64,000 bases of DNA from Aquincola tertiaricarbonis. GTDB lineage: Bacteria; Pseudomonadota; Gammaproteobacteria; Burkholderiales; Burkholderiaceae_C. This document shows positions 21,387-31,786 of this stretch, one piece after another (the stretch's first letter is position 1; every line of letters begins with the position of its first letter). The notes beneath the pieces were generated by a model. The model did not search any database. It was not told the DNA's origin and saw only the letters and a list, made by a program, of their open reading frames with translations. The position numbers were made by a program, and so were the translations under genes. The stretch covers positions 1 through 64,000 of the forward strand of contig NZ_JZUE01000020.1 in assembly GCF_000969605.1 (NCBI RefSeq). Reading direction: 5' to 3'.

Positions 21387-23391
21387 GGTAGATCTCCTCC
21401 GCAAGTTGTCTGGATATGCCTTCGACGCCGCACAGCTCGTCGACGCTGGCATTGGCCACGCCGCGTGCGCCGCCGAAGCGCTGCAGCAGGCGGGCCCGCT
21501 TCTTCGGGCCGACGCCCGGAATCTCCTCGAGCTTGCTGCCGCCGGTGCGCACGCTGGCGCGCCGCGCCCGCATGCCGGTGATGGCGAAGCGGTGCGCCTC
21601 GTCGCGGATCTGCGCCACCAGCATCAGCGCGGCCGAATCGTGGCCCAGGTACACCTTGGGCCGGCCGTCGGCGAACACCAGCTCTTCGAGCCCCACCTTG
21701 CGGCCCTCGCCCTTCTCCACGCCGACGATGAGCGACAGGTCCAGGCCCAGCGCGGTGAACACCTCGCGTGCCATCGACACCTGGCCCTTGCCGCCATCCA
21801 CCAGCACCAGGTCGGGCATGCGCAGCTTGCCGCCGCCCTCGCCCGGCGCCACGCCCTCTTGGGCCTGCGCGGCCAGGGCCTCGGCGATCTTGCCGTAGCG
21901 CCGCGTGAGCACCTGCCGCATCGCCGCATAGTCGTCGCCGCCGGTGATGCCGGCGATGTTGTAGCGCCGGTACTGCGCGTTCTGCATCTGGTGGTTTTCG
22001 AACACCACGCAGCTGGCCTGCGTCGATTCACCGGCGGTGTGGCTGATGTCGAAGCACTCGATGCGCAGCTGGTCCAGCGATTCCACGTCCAGCTGCAGCG
22101 CCTCGGCGAGCGCACGGGTGCGCTCGCGCTGCGAGCCCTCTTCCGCCAGCAGCCGCGCCAGCGCGATCTGCGCGCCCTTGTCGGCCATCTCCAGCCAGAT
22201 GCGGCGCTGCTCGCGCGGCTGGTGCTGGGCACTCACGCGGGTGCCGCTCTGTGCGCTCAGCATCTCGATCAGCGCCTTGTCCACCGCATGGCTGAGCACC
22301 AGCAGGAAGGGCACCGCATTGCCCAGGTAGTGCTGGGCGATGAAGGCCTCCAGCACCTGAACCTCCACCGGCTGCGTGGGTGCGTCGTCCTCGGCTTCGG
22401 CCAGGGCGGTGGCGTCTTCCACATGGGCGGGAAAGTAGGCGCGGTCCCCGAGGTGACGGCCCCCGCGCACCATGGCCAGGTTGACGCAGGCACGGCCGCC
22501 CTGCACCCGCACGGCGAGGATGTCGACGTCCTTGTCGGAGGTGGTGAGGCTGCTGGTCTCCACCGACTGCTGGTGCAGCACCCGCGACAGCGCGCTGATC
22601 TGGTTGCGCAGGTCGGCGGCCTTCTCGAATTCCAGCGACTCGGCATGGGCCATCATGCGGCCCTGCAGGTCGTCCAGCACCTCCTGCGTCTCGCCCAGCA
22701 GGAAGCGCTCGGCATGGCTCACGTCGCGGGCGTAGTCCTCGGCCTGGATGAAGCCGACGCAGGGCGCGGTGCAGCGGTGGATCTGGTACAGCAGGCACGG
22801 CCGGCTGCGGTTGGCGAACACGGTGTCCTCGCAGGTGCGCAGGCGGAACACCTTCTGGATCAGCTGGATCGATTCCTTCACCGCCCACGCGCCCGGGTAG
22901 GGCCCGAAGTAGCGGTGCTTGCGGTCCACCGCGCCGCGGTAATAGGCCACCCGCGGGAAGCGCGTGGACAGCGAATCGCCTTCGTTGCCCGACGTGCGGG
23001 CACCGGTGATCTTCAGGTAGGGGTAGCTCTTGTCGTCCCGGAACAGGATGTTGAACTTGGGGTTCAACGTCTTGATCAGGTTGTTCTCGAGCAGCAGCGC
23101 CTCGGCCTCGGTGCGCACCACCGTGGTTTCCATGCGCGCGATGCGGCCCACCATGTGGCCGATGCGGCTGCCGCCGTGGTCCTTCTGGAAGTAGCTCGCC
23201 ACGCGCTTCTTCAGGCTGCGGGCCTTGCCCACGTAGAGCACGGTGCCGTTGCTGTCGAAGTAGCGGTAGACGCCCGGCAGCGGCGGCAGGGCAGCCACCT
23301 CGGCCAGCAACCGGTCGCGCACCGCGGCGGCCTGTGCGGCGGTGTCGGAGGGCACTGCGGTGTCGGCGGGAACGGGGGACGGCTCGATCAT
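21373..23391 (-). CDS. uvrC: UvrABC excinuclease subunit C
   Basis: Nucleotide-excision-repair endonuclease that makes both incisions around a lesion. Of 672 residues, about 35-115 form the GIY-YIG nuclease ([28 protein letters not shown]), then a Cys cluster ([18 protein letters not shown]) and a UVR helical motif ([20 protein letters not shown]). The RNase H-like C-terminal nuclease contains [20 protein letters not shown] and [18 protein letters not shown], and a helix-hairpin-helix pair sits at the end ([19 protein letters not shown]). Its start is 35 bp from the divergent earP start. A small 3' overlap with the lipoprotein gene suggests an operon continuing to pgsA. Confidence 0.97.
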   Translation of the reverse strand: MIEPSPVPADTAVPSDTAAQAAAVRDRLLAEVAALPPLPGVYRYFDSNGTVLYVGKARSLKKRVASYFQKDHGGSRIGHMVGRIARMETTVVRTEAEALLLENNLIKTLNPKFNILFRDDKSYPYLKITGARTSGNEGDSLSTRFPRVAYYRGAVDRKHRYFGPYPGAWAVKESIQLIQKVFRLRTCEDTVFANRSRPCLLYQIHRCTAPCVGFIQAEDYARDVSHAERFLLGETQEVLDDLQGRMMAHAESLEFEKAADLRNQISALSRVLHQQSVETSSLTTSDKDVDILAVRVQGGRACVNLAMVRGGRHLGDRAYFPAHVEDATALAEAEDDAPTQPVEVQVLEAFIAQHYLGNAVPFLLVLSHAVDKALIEMLSAQSGTRVSAQHQPREQRRIWLEMADKGAQIALARLLAEEGSQRERTRALAEALQLDVESLDQLRIECFDISHTAGESTQASCVVFENHQMQNAQYRRYNIAGITGGDDYAAMRQVLTRRYGKIAEALAAQAQEGVAPGEGGGKLRMPDLVLVDGGKGQVSMAREVFTALGLDLSLIVGVEKGEGRKVGLEELVFADGRPKVYLGHDSAALMLVAQIRDEAHRFAITGMRARRASVRTGGSKLEEIPGVGPKKRARLLQRFGGARGVANASVDELCGVEGISRQLAEEIYRALH

Positions 23392-23426
23392 CGGAGGGCG
23401 GATTGTGCCGCTTCGATAATCCCCGC

Positions 23427-24479
23427 ATGCACCTGCAGCGCTGGGACCTCTTCTGCCGTGTGATCGACAACTACGGCGACGTGGGCGTGAGCTGGCGGCT
23501 GGCCGCCGACCTGGCCTCGCGCGGCCATGCGGTGCGGCTGTTCATCGACGATGCGCAGCCGCTGCAATGGATGGCGCCGGGCGGCGCGCCGGGTGTGCAG
23601 GTGCTGGCCTTCGACGCACCTGCCGATGCGGCCGACGTGGTGGTGGAGACCTTTGGCTGTGACCCGCCGCCGGCCTATGTGCAGCGCATGGCCGAGCGGG
23701 CCGTGCCGCCGGTGTGGATCAACCTGGAGTACCTCAGCGCCGAGGCCTATGTGGAGCGCAGCCACGGCCTGCCCTCGCCGCAGCGCAACGGCCTGACGAA
23801 GTGGTTCTTCTATCCCGGCTTCACGCCACGCACCGGCGGGCTGCTGCGCGAGCCGGGGCTGGCCGCCGCGCAGGCCGCATTCGACCGCGACGCCTGGCTG
23901 GGCACGCTGGGCATCGAGCGGCGGGCCGGCGAGCGGGTGGTCAGCCTCTTCGCCTATCCGCAGGCGCCTTTCGCGGGACTGCTGCAGCGGCTGGACACCG
24001 AGCCGACGCTGGTGCTGCTGTGTGCGGGCGCATCGCAGGCAGCGGCCCTGGCCCAGGCGCCTTGCGCGGCGCGGACCCTGCGCATGCAGGCGCTGCCCTG
24101 GCTGTCGCAGCCCGACTTCGACCGCCTGCTGTGGAGCGCGGACCTCAACTTGATGCGCGGCGAGGATTCCATCGTGCGGGCGATGTGGGCTGGCGTGCCC
24201 TTCGTCTGGCACATCTATCCACAGCATGACGAAGCGCATGTGACCAAGCTGGATGCGCTGCTGGACCGCATGACCGCCGCCACCGGCGACGACGCGACCG
24301 GCCGGCAAATGCGCGCGCTGTGGCAGGCCTGGAACGGCCTGGCGACCTGGCCAGACGAGTGGCCCGCGTCCCGACCCTGGCGCGCCTTCTGCCATGCCTG
24401 GCGTCAGCAGCTGCAGGCACGGCCGGACTTGGTGAGCCAGCTGGTCTCCTTTTGCGATGAAAAGGCCGCCGCAGGCTAG
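23427..24479 (+). CDS. earP: Protein-arginine rhamnosyltransferase EarP (EF-P modification)
   Basis: Inverting glycosyltransferase that transfers rhamnose from dTDP-rhamnose to Arg32 of elongation factor P. The 350-residue product starts at ATG 23427 ([20 protein letters not shown]); Asp14 and Asp18 correspond to the catalytic aspartate region, and the nucleotide-sugar site appears in [20 protein letters not shown] followed by IYPQHDEAH. Length is typical (about 370-380). The partner gene efp follows after about 200 bp in the same direction, and that EF-P has Arg at position 32, so the pair is functionally consistent. Confidence 0.95.
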   Translation: MHLQRWDLFCRVIDNYGDVGVSWRLAADLASRGHAVRLFIDDAQPLQWMAPGGAPGVQVLAFDAPADAADVVVETFGCDPPPAYVQRMAERAVPPVWINLEYLSAEAYVERSHGLPSPQRNGLTKWFFYPGFTPRTGGLLREPGLAAAQAAFDRDAWLGTLGIERRAGERVVSLFAYPQAPFAGLLQRLDTEPTLVLLCAGASQAAALAQAPCAARTLRMQALPWLSQPDFDRLLWSADLNLMRGEDSIVRAMWAGVPFVWHIYPQHDEAHVTKLDALLDRMTAATGDDATGRQMRALWQAWNGLATWPDEWPASRPWRAFCHAWRQQLQARPDLVSQLVSFCDEKAAAG

Positions 24480-24482
24480 AAT
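24452..24482 (+). promoter_or_regulatory. Possible sigma-70 promoter for efp
   Basis: A TTGCGA hexamer (24452-24457) and TAGAAT (24477-24482) with 19 bp spacing overlap the end of earP. They would give a leader of about 190 nt before efp. The -10 match is good, the spacing is longer than ideal, so this is tentative. Confidence 0.35.
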
Positions 24483-24678
24483 AGCGGGCTCTGCGCGTCG
24501 CCCTGAAGCCTGGCCTCCTGGCCGGCACCGGGACCCGCGCGACACCCGGCGTCGCGATCTGCCGCAAAACCGATACGCAATGCTTCGCAAGCTGCAGAAC
24601 TGCCACCGCCACCTTCCCGCGTGAAGGCAGCGTGATGCAAGAGCGGCAAGCGACGCCCACCGAACCAAGAGAGCCGCT

Positions 24679-25233
24679 ATGAAACTCGCACAGGAAATCC
24701 GCGCAGGCAACGTCATCATGCAGGGCAAGGACCCGATGGTGGTGCTGCGTACCGAATACAGCCGCGGTGGCCGCGGCGCCGCCACGGTGCGCATCAAGAT
24801 GAAGAACCTGCTGAACGGCGGCGGGGCCGAAGTCGTCTTCAAGGCCGACGACAAGATGGACCAGATCATCCTGGACAAGAAGGAGTGCACCTACACGTAC
24901 TTCGCCGACCCGATGTATGTGTTCATGGACGCCGAGTACAACCAGTTCGAGGTCGAGGCCGAGAACATGGGCGACGCCATCTCCTACCTGGAAGACAACA
25001 TGCCGGTGGAAGTGGTGTTCTACGACGGCAAGGCCATCTCCGTCGAACTGCCCACCACCGTGGTGCGCGAGATCGAGACCGAGCCGGCCGTCAAGGGCGA
25101 CACCTCGGGCAAGGTGATGAAGCCCGCCAAGATCGTCGGGACCGGCTTCGAGATCTCGGTCCCGCTGTTCGTGGAAAGCGGCGACAAGATCGAAATCGAC
25201 ACCCGCACGCACGAATACCGCAAGCGCGTCTGA
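24679..25233 (+). CDS. efp: Translation elongation factor P (Arg32 type)
   Basis: Ribosome-binding factor that relieves stalling at polyproline stretches, relevant to proteins such as the proline-run LysM protein in this window. The 184-residue product has the three beta-barrel domains ([60 protein letters not shown]). The modification loop reads SRGGRGAA with Arg32 at its tip, the EarP-rhamnosylated subtype rather than the Lys34 type. A terminator follows 37 bp after the stop. Confidence 0.98.
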   Translation: MKLAQEIRAGNVIMQGKDPMVVLRTEYSRGGRGAATVRIKMKNLLNGGGAEVVFKADDKMDQIILDKKECTYTYFADPMYVFMDAEYNQFEVEAENMGDAISYLEDNMPVEVVFYDGKAISVELPTTVVREIETEPAVKGDTSGKVMKPAKIVGTGFEISVPLFVESGDKIEIDTRTHEYRKRV

Positions 25234-25245
25234 GCGCTGCACGCG

Positions 25246-26232
25246 ATGGCCTCGGCCGACTCGCTGGACAAGGGCACTTCGGTGCCCTTTTTTCATCGTG
25301 GCTTCGATGTGGAGGCCGCGGTGCAGGCACCGTTCCGCATGCAGCCCGGGCTGCGCCGACGCGCGGCCGATGCGCCGCTGCTCACGCCCTGCCGGCCCGG
25401 CGGGCGCCACCTGCAGGCCAAGCTGGCGGTGCTGGGCAGCGCATGGGCAGCCTGCCTCCAGCAGCAGCCGGGCTTCGACGCATTGCCGGCGCTGCGCCGC
25501 CTGGCGGCAGCGCTGGCGCAAGCCCATCCCGCTGCCTGGCGTGTGCAGGGCGGCACCTGGCAGGCGCTGCAGCTCGGATGGTCCGTCGATTCGACCAGTG
25601 GCATGCCGCATCCATCGGGCGGGCCGGCGGCCATTGGTGAGGTACTGCAGACGCTCCCGCCGGCCTGGCGCGCCGCGGGCCTGCTGGCCCTGGCATTCGA
25701 GGAAGACCTGGCGCTGCTTGACGGCCGCAGCGCCACCCTGCCATGGCTGGCGGTGGCCTTGCCCTCGCACTGGCGTCCGGCCGACAAGATCGGCCGCCAC
25801 TTCGCCGAAGTCCATGCGCCGGTGGCCGACAACACGCTGCTGCTGGCCGCCGGCGCGCACCTGATGCGGCTGGTGAGCGATGTGGACCGCTGGGAGCGTT
25901 TCGTCTGGACGCTGACACCGCATGCCGGCCTCGACGCACATCCCGACCGCTGCGTGTCGGCCTGGCCGGCCGACCCCTCGGCCGTGGCCGACGCCGCCCA
26001 CTGGCGCAGCGAACACCAGACCTTCTTCCCGCTGGGCGACGGGCTGGCGCTGTTCGGCATCCATGTCGCCACCGCTCCGATGAGCCAGGCGCTGGCCGCT
26101 CCAGTGCATGCACGGCAGGTGCATGCGGCGCTGGCGTCGATGAGTACCGCTGTCCTGACCTACCGCGGCATGGCCCAGGCACAGCCAGCGCTGCTGCACT
26201 GGCTGCAGCAGCGCGGCGCGGCATGCACATGA
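25246..26232 (+). CDS. Heme-dependent oxidative N-demethylase family protein (DUF3445)
   Basis: Members of this family are heme proteins that demethylate small methylamines using oxygen. The longest frame is 328 residues and contains family-like segments: FRMQPGLRRRAADAPLL near the start, DLALLDGRSATLPWLAVALP, SHWRPADKIGRHFAEVHAPV and DRWERFVWTLTPHAGLD, and RSEHQTFFPLGDGLALFGIH with the arginine-containing RSEHQTFF motif. The efp terminator (25270-25293) lies inside the N-terminal codons if ATG 25246 is used; GTG 25321, preceded by GGAGG, is a better-supported start and keeps the conserved region. The stop overlaps the next start (ATGA), so it is coupled to the MnmC-like gene. Confidence 0.8.
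   Translation: MASADSLDKGTSVPFFHRGFDVEAAVQAPFRMQPGLRRRAADAPLLTPCRPGGRHLQAKLAVLGSAWAACLQQQPGFDALPALRRLAAALAQAHPAAWRVQGGTWQALQLGWSVDSTSGMPHPSGGPAAIGEVLQTLPPAWRAAGLLALAFEEDLALLDGRSATLPWLAVALPSHWRPADKIGRHFAEVHAPVADNTLLLAAGAHLMRLVSDVDRWERFVWTLTPHAGLDAHPDRCVSAWPADPSAVADAAHWRSEHQTFFPLGDGLALFGIHVATAPMSQALAAPVHARQVHAALASMSTAVLTYRGMAQAQPALLHWLQQRGAACT
25270..25293 (+). terminator. Rho-independent terminator of efp
   Basis: AAGGGCAC-TTCG-GTGCCCTT forms a perfect 8-bp stem with a TTCG tetraloop (25270-25289), followed directly by four T residues. It lies 37 bp after the efp stop. It overlaps the first codons of the longest frame of the next gene, which argues for a downstream start of that gene. Confidence 0.88.
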
Positions 26233-27944
26233 CGACGCCGGCTGAACTCCTCCAGGCCGCAGACCTGCCCGGGCGATGGCAAGGGCGCCCGCGCTTCGTG
26301 TTGCTGGCGGCCGGCTGTGACGGTGCGGCGCTGCTGCAGGCCACGCTGGCCGCCTGGCGACACGATGCACTGCGCTGCCAGTGGCTGCACCTGGTGCTGC
26401 TGCTGCCGCAGGGCGGCATGCTGCACGGCATGCATGCCGTGCCGGGCATGCAGCGCCAGCTGCTGGAAGCAGGCGCAATCACGGTCGATGTGCTGCAGGG
26501 CTGCACGCTGCGTGAGGGCCTGCGCGCGCTGCGCCTGCAGGCTGATGCGCTGCTGCTGGGGGGCGAGTGGGACCGCCATCTGCTGCGCCGCCTGGGACAG
26601 TTGGCCGCGCCGCAAGCCATGTTGGCGGCACCGGCCGGCGTCGGCATGGCCGAAGGCTTGCGCGCCGCCGGCTTCCAGGTGAAGGCCGGTGCACCGCTGC
26701 TGCGGGCCTGTTATGCGCCACGGTTCCAGCCGCGTGGTGACCCGGCGCCCGCTTCGCCTGCCAGGCCGGGCGACGAGGTGCTGGTGCTCGGTGCCGGCCT
26801 GGCCGGTGCCGCCTGTGCGCAGGCACTGGCCCGCGCTGGCCTGCAGGTGCAGGTGCTGGAACGCCATGCCCAGGCGGCACAGGAGGCTTCCGGCAATCCG
26901 GGCGGGCTGTTCCACGGCATCGTCAACCCGCAGGACGGCCTGCATGCCCGCTTCAACCGCGCCGCCGCGCTGCAGGCGGCACGCCTGTACCGGCCGCTGA
27001 TCGAGCAGGGCCGGGTGCCCGGCCGCATCGATGGCTTGCTGCGCCTGCAGGCCGATGGCCTCGACGCGTTGGCTATGCAGGCACAGGCGGATGCGCTGGG
27101 CCTGCCTGCCGCCTATGTGAAGGCACTGCATGCCGAAGCCGCAGCCCAGGCCAGCGGCCTTCCCTTGCGGACACCGGCCTGGTTGTATCAGGAAGGCGGC
27201 TGGCTCGACCCCGGGGCGATGGTGCGCTGGCTGCTCAACCAGCCCGGCATCACGCTGCATGCCGGCACTGCAGTGCACCAGCTGCAGCGCAGCGCCGATG
27301 GCGCCTGGCAGGCGCTGGATGCAGCTGGCTGTCTGCTGGGCCAGGCCCGGCACCTGGTGCTGTGCAATGCCCAGGATGCGATGCGCCTGCTGCCGGCCGC
27401 TGCCACCCCATGGCCGCTGGAGCATCAGCGCGGCCAGCTCACGCTGCTGCCGGCAGACCTGCCCGGCCTGCGCAGGCCGCTGCTGCCGGTGGCCGGCGGC
27501 GGTTATGCGCTGACCTTGCCAGACGGCAGCGTGCTGTGCGGCGCCACCGCCCAGGCCGGCGACACCGATGGCGGCCTGCGCGCCACCGACGAGGCGGCCA
27601 ACCTGGCGCGTTATGCCGCCCTCACCGGCGCCGTGCTGCCTGCACCTCTGCAGCCGCTGCCTGGCCGCACCGCGTTCAGGTTGCTGGCAGCCGATCGCCT
27701 GCCCGTGGTGGGTGGCGTGCCGCAGCCCGGTGTGTTGAACGACCAGCCGCGACGCATCGCGCGCGTGCCGGGGCTGTTTGTCTGCACTGCGCTGGGATCG
27801 CGCGGCATCACCTGGGCGCCGCTGGTGGCCCAGGTGCTGGCGGCGCAGGTCACCGGCCTGCCGGCGCCGCTGGAGGCCGATCTGCTGGATGCCATCGACC
27901 CCGCGCGCTTTGCGGCGCGCCAGGCCCGCAAGCCCGCGCGCTGA
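26229..27944 (+). CDS. mnmC: MnmC-like tRNA-modification protein with degenerate methyltransferase domain and intact FAD domain
   Basis: Bifunctional MnmC makes mnm5s2U at the tRNA wobble position: a C-terminal FAD domain removes the carboxymethyl group and an N-terminal domain methylates the amine. From ATG 26229 (overlapping the upstream stop) the product is 571 residues. The FAD domain (about 183-571) is well conserved: VLVLGAGLAGAACAQALARA, SGNPGGLFHGIVNPQD and FVCTALGSRGITWAPL. The N-terminal part aligns by eye with the methyltransferase but is shortened. The SAM motif GFGTGLNFL is replaced by AGCDGAALL, and DAFFLDGFAP by ADALLLGGEW. Methyl transfer is therefore doubtful, while the oxidoreductase step should work. 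Confidence 0.82.
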   Translation: MTTPAELLQAADLPGRWQGRPRFVLLAAGCDGAALLQATLAAWRHDALRCQWLHLVLLLPQGGMLHGMHAVPGMQRQLLEAGAITVDVLQGCTLREGLRALRLQADALLLGGEWDRHLLRRLGQLAAPQAMLAAPAGVGMAEGLRAAGFQVKAGAPLLRACYAPRFQPRGDPAPASPARPGDEVLVLGAGLAGAACAQALARAGLQVQVLERHAQAAQEASGNPGGLFHGIVNPQDGLHARFNRAAALQAARLYRPLIEQGRVPGRIDGLLRLQADGLDALAMQAQADALGLPAAYVKALHAEAAAQASGLPLRTPAWLYQEGGWLDPGAMVRWLLNQPGITLHAGTAVHQLQRSADGAWQALDAAGCLLGQARHLVLCNAQDAMRLLPAAATPWPLEHQRGQLTLLPADLPGLRRPLLPVAGGGYALTLPDGSVLCGATAQAGDTDGGLRATDEAANLARYAALTGAVLPAPLQPLPGRTAFRLLAADRLPVVGGVPQPGVLNDQPRRIARVPGLFVCTALGSRGITWAPLVAQVLAAQVTGLPAPLEADLLDAIDPARFAARQARKPAR

Positions 27945-27958
27945 ACAAGCCGGCCGCC

Positions 27959-29995
27959 TCAGCGCGGCGTGGCCAGGTGCTGGTCGAGGAACTGCTCCAT
28001 CGCCTCGAAGAAGGCCAGCCGGTGTTCATGGCGGCTCAGGTGGTGGTCGCCGCCCTCCTGCTCGATGTAGCGGTGCGGCTTGCCGGCGCTCTTCAGCGCG
28101 GCGGCCATCTCGCGGCTTTGCTCCACCGGCACCGAGCGGTCGGCCGTGCCGTGCACCAGCAGCACCGGCACGCGGATGCGCTCGGCCTGCAGTGCGGGCG
28201 AGGTGGCACGCAGCTGCGCACGGTCGCCCCAGAACTCGCCGATCATGCGGTCGCTGGCCCGCAAGCCGCCGATGTACTCCGACTGATGCAGGATGAGATC
28301 GGGCAGGTGCGACACGCCCGCAAAGCTGATGGCGCAGCGGTACAGCTCGGGCGTTTTCACCACGCCCATCAGCGCCGCATAGCCACCGTAGCTGCCGCCG
28401 ACGATGCACACCCGGCCGGCATCGGCCACGCGTTGGCCGATGGCCCACTGCACCGCGTCGGTCAGGTCGTCCTGCATCTCCAGGCCCCAGCGGCGCAGGC
28501 CGGCCGCCTTGAAGGCGGTGCCATAACCGTCGGAGCCGCGGAAGTTGACCTGCATCACCGCATGGCCGCGGTTGGCCAGGAATTCCGTCCAGGCGTCGAA
28601 GTCGTCGTCGTCGCGGCTGTGCGGACCGCCATGCGGCAGCAGCACCATCGGCAGCGCTGCGCCGCCATCGCCCAACTTGCGGCCCTGCGGCAGTGTGAGG
28701 TAGACATTCAGTGGCAGGCCGTCGCGTGCGCGGATGGCGGTGCGCTGCTTGCCCACCAGCGTGGCGTCCGACAGCTCGGGGTAGGCGTCGGCCACCAGGG
28801 CGATGGTGCCCTTGTCCCGGTCGCCCACGAAGTACTGGCCGGGCTGGCCATTGCCGCTGGAAAACAGCAGGAAGCGCTGCCCGTCGTGGGCCATGTGGAT
28901 GATGCGGTTGTAGCGGCCCGGCAGCGCCTGGTTCAGGCCCTTGAGCAGCGCGCGCCAGGGCGGCGACCACAGGGTGCCGCCGTCGCCGTCATCCTCGTCG
29001 TCTCCGGCCGGGCCCGCGCCGGCGATGCCCAGCACCTCGCCGCTGAGCGGCGCACGCAGCAGGCTGCCGCCCACGTCGTGCCGGGCATCGGCCAAGACCA
29101 GGGTGCGCGGCAGCGTGGCGTCGTCCAGCTGCACGCTGAAAACGGCGCTGCGACCCTCGTGCTGGGCATTGACGTACAGCCGCTGCGGATCCGTACCGAA
29201 GCCCATCGGCCAGACGCCGTCTTCCGACTTGTCGAAGCGCCACAGCGTGCGCCATGCGCCTCCTTGCGGCTCGGTGGCGCGCACCGACCAGTGACCGTCG
29301 GTATCGCTGAACACTCCCACACGCACGCGGTGCTGCGCATCGGTCAGCCAGCGCAGCGCACCGCGCTCGGGCGACATCACCGTGGAGCGGGCACCGGTCT
29401 CCACGTTCAGCCTGACCACGCCCAGCTCGTTGCTGTCCACCGAGCGCAGCTGCAGCAGTACATGGCGACCGTCGGACGGCAGCCAGTCGATCACCCGGTC
29501 CTGCTGCTGCTGCGTGCGCCGCACGGTGGTGATGCTGCTGCCGCGATCAAAGCGCGTGAGGTCGATCACGCCGCTGCCATCGGCCTTGACCGACACCAGC
29601 CGCGTTTCCACGGTGCCGGTGAATTGGCGGCGCGAAGCAAAGCGCAGGCTCACCACCAGCCGATCGTTGTTGACCCAGCGCGCCCAATTGAAGTGGTGGC
29701 TGGTGTTGTCGGTGCTGAGCACCGGCACCAGCTTGCCACCGGCCACTGGCCGCGTGGCCACCACGGTGCGGCCCTCCTGGTTCAACAACACTGCGATGCG
29801 CTGGCCGTCGGGCGAGAGCGTCATGCCGCTGAGCATCGGCAGCCGGGCGTAATGCGCCACCGGTGCGCGCTGCTGCGGCACCGCGGCAGAGGCCGGGAGC
29901 TCCGCCGGCTGCTGCGCCAGGCTGGTTGCGGCCATGCCGGCCATGAAGCAAGCCAGCAGCAGGTGCTGGAACGGCAGCGACAGGCGCATCAGCAT
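27959..29995 (-). CDS. Exported S9 family (prolyl oligopeptidase-type) peptidase
   Basis: Serine peptidase of 678 residues with a signal peptide (LLACFMAGMAATSLAQQP). A beta-propeller spans roughly 45-420 (for example LPMLSGMTLSPDGQRIAVLL), and an alpha/beta-hydrolase domain follows. The catalytic residues are visible: Ser near 533 in VGGSYGGYAALMG, Asp in VHGTADRSVPVEQS and His in EGGDHHLSRHEH. It cleaves short peptides in the periplasm or envelope. Its start is 13 bp after the rpiA stop, so it may be in an operon with rpiA. Confidence 0.92.
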   Translation of the reverse strand: MLMRLSLPFQHLLLACFMAGMAATSLAQQPAELPASAAVPQQRAPVAHYARLPMLSGMTLSPDGQRIAVLLNQEGRTVVATRPVAGGKLVPVLSTDNTSHHFNWARWVNNDRLVVSLRFASRRQFTGTVETRLVSVKADGSGVIDLTRFDRGSSITTVRRTQQQQDRVIDWLPSDGRHVLLQLRSVDSNELGVVRLNVETGARSTVMSPERGALRWLTDAQHRVRVGVFSDTDGHWSVRATEPQGGAWRTLWRFDKSEDGVWPMGFGTDPQRLYVNAQHEGRSAVFSVQLDDATLPRTLVLADARHDVGGSLLRAPLSGEVLGIAGAGPAGDDEDDGDGGTLWSPPWRALLKGLNQALPGRYNRIIHMAHDGQRFLLFSSGNGQPGQYFVGDRDKGTIALVADAYPELSDATLVGKQRTAIRARDGLPLNVYLTLPQGRKLGDGGAALPMVLLPHGGPHSRDDDDFDAWTEFLANRGHAVMQVNFRGSDGYGTAFKAAGLRRWGLEMQDDLTDAVQWAIGQRVADAGRVCIVGGSYGGYAALMGVVKTPELYRCAISFAGVSHLPDLILHQSEYIGGLRASDRMIGEFWGDRAQLRATSPALQAERIRVPVLLVHGTADRSVPVEQSREMAAALKSAGKPHRYIEQEGGDHHLSRHEHRLAFFEAMEQFLDQHLATPR

Positions 29996-30008
29996 GGTGT
30001 GGGGTCTC

Positions 30009-30668
30009 TCAGAAATTCAGCGTGCGCACACCGTCGGCGGTGCCCAGCAGGCACACGCTGGCCTTGTGCCGCGCAAAGATGCCGACGCTGACCACGCCGG
30101 GCCATTGGTTGACTTCCGTCTCCATCGCCGGGGGGTCGGTGATGGACAGGCCGCGCACGTCCAGGATGGGATGGCCGTTGTCGGTGATGACACCGGGCCG
30201 CAGCATGGCCTGGCCGCCCAGCCGGGCGAAGCGCCGCGTCACCTGCGCGCTGGCGGAGGCGATGATCTCCACCGGCAGCGGAAAGGCGCCCAGCGTGCGC
30301 ACCAGCTTGGAGGCATCGGCGATGCAGATGAAGCGGGCGGCCAGGTCGGCCACCATCTTCTCGCGCGTGAGCGCGGCGCCGCCGCCCTTGATCATGTAAC
30401 CGCGGTCGTCGATCTCGTCGGCACCGTCGATGTACACCGGCAGGTGCTCGATGCCGTTGGCGTCGAACACCGGGATGCCGTGCGAGCGCAGCCGCTCGGT
30501 GCTCTGCTCCGAGCTGGACACCGCGCCCGCAATCTGCCCCTTGATGGCGGCCAGCGCGTCGATGAACTTGTTGACCGTGGAGCCGGTGCCCACGCCCACG
30601 ATGCTGCCGGGCACCACGTGCGCCAGCGCCGCCTGGCCGACGAGGGCCTTGAGTTCGTCTTGATTCAT
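30009..30668 (-). CDS. rpiA: Ribose-5-phosphate isomerase A
   Basis: Interconverts ribose-5-phosphate and ribulose-5-phosphate in the pentose phosphate pathway. The 219-residue product has [15 protein letters not shown], the [10 protein letters not shown] motif, [20 protein letters not shown] with catalytic Glu/Asp region and TREKM, and [16 protein letters not shown] 30668 is chosen since the conserved N terminus ([17 protein letters not shown]) begins there. Divergent from pyrD with 59 bp between starts. Confidence 0.97.
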   Translation of the reverse strand: MNQDELKALVGQAALAHVVPGSIVGVGTGSTVNKFIDALAAIKGQIAGAVSSSEQSTERLRSHGIPVFDANGIEHLPVYIDGADEIDDRGYMIKGGGAALTREKMVADLAARFICIADASKLVRTLGAFPLPVEIIASASAQVTRRFARLGGQAMLRPGVITDNGHPILDVRGLSITDPPAMETEVNQWPGVVSVGIFARHKASVCLLGTADGVRTLNF

Positions 30669-30727
30669 GCCGCGGATTATCCAAGCCGCGACACGGCGTG
30701 CACCAAGCGCAACGGACAATAGTGACC

Positions 30728-31786
30728 ATGATCCTTCCCTATGCCCTTCCCCGCGCGGTGCTCTTCGGCATGGATGCCGAGCGCGCGCACGACCTCACCC
30801 TGGACAGCATCGCAAGGCTGCAGAACACGCCGGCGCAGTGCCTGTGGGCCCAGGCCCGCGTGGCCGATCCGGTCACCGTGGCCGGCCTGCGCTTTCCCAA
30901 CCGCATCGGCCTGGCCGCCGGGCTGGACAAGAACGGCCGCTGCATCGACGGCTTCGGCGCGATGGGCTTCGGCTTCATCGAGGTGGGCACCGTCACGCCC
31001 AAGGGCCAGCCCGGCAACCCGAAGCCGCGCATGTTCCGCCTGCAGCAGGCCGATGCGCTGATCAACCGGCTGGGCTTCAACAACGAGGGGCTGGACGCGT
31101 TCATCCGCAACGTGCAGCGCGCGCGCAGCTTCCGCGCTGCGGGCGGTGTGCTGGGCCTGAACATCGGCAAGAACGCCAGCACGCCCATCGAGCGCGCGGC
31201 CGACGACTACCTGGCCGGCCTGCAGGGCGTGTTCGCCCACGCCGACTACGTGACGGTGAACATCAGCAGCCCCAACACGCAGAACCTGCGCTCGTTGCAG
31301 AGCGACGAGGCGCTGGACGCGCTGCTGAGCGCGCTGCAGGAGCGCAAGCAGGCGCTGGAAGCCGCGCAGGCCGACCGCAGCCGCCGCGTGCCGATGTTCG
31401 TAAAGATCGCGCCCGACCTCGACGAGACGCAGGTCAAGTTCATCGCCGGCACGCTGCGCCGCACCGGTGTGGATGGCGTGATCGCCACCAACACCACCAT
31501 CGCCCGCGACGCGGTGCAGGGCCTGCCGCATGCGAACGAGACCGGCGGCCTGTCGGGCAAGCCGGTGTTCGAGGCCAGCAACCGCGTGATCGCCGCGCTG
31601 CGCGCCGAGCTGGGCAGCGGCTATCCCATCATCGGCGTGGGCGGCGTGATGAGCGGTGCGGATGCACGGGCCAAGCTGGCCGCGGGGGCGGACCTGGTGC
31701 AGGTCTACACCGGGCTGATCTACCGCGGGCCGGCGCTGGTGCGCGATGCGGCGCTGGCGATGCGCGGGCCGATCGGGGCGGCTTGA
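30728..31786 (+). CDS. pyrD: Dihydroorotate dehydrogenase, quinone-dependent (class 2)
   Basis: Oxidises dihydroorotate to orotate in pyrimidine synthesis, passing electrons to the quinone pool. The 352-residue product has the class 2 N-terminal helix for membrane association ([20 protein letters not shown]). Motifs visible are [39 protein letters not shown] and the class 2 catalytic Ser region [14 protein letters not shown]. The FMN-binding end follows ([25 protein letters not shown]). Length is typical. Confidence 0.97.
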   Translation: MILPYALPRAVLFGMDAERAHDLTLDSIARLQNTPAQCLWAQARVADPVTVAGLRFPNRIGLAAGLDKNGRCIDGFGAMGFGFIEVGTVTPKGQPGNPKPRMFRLQQADALINRLGFNNEGLDAFIRNVQRARSFRAAGGVLGLNIGKNASTPIERAADDYLAGLQGVFAHADYVTVNISSPNTQNLRSLQSDEALDALLSALQERKQALEAAQADRSRRVPMFVKIAPDLDETQVKFIAGTLRRTGVDGVIATNTTIARDAVQGLPHANETGGLSGKPVFEASNRVIAALRAELGSGYPIIGVGGVMSGADARAKLAAGADLVQVYTGLIYRGPALVRDAALAMRGPIGAA

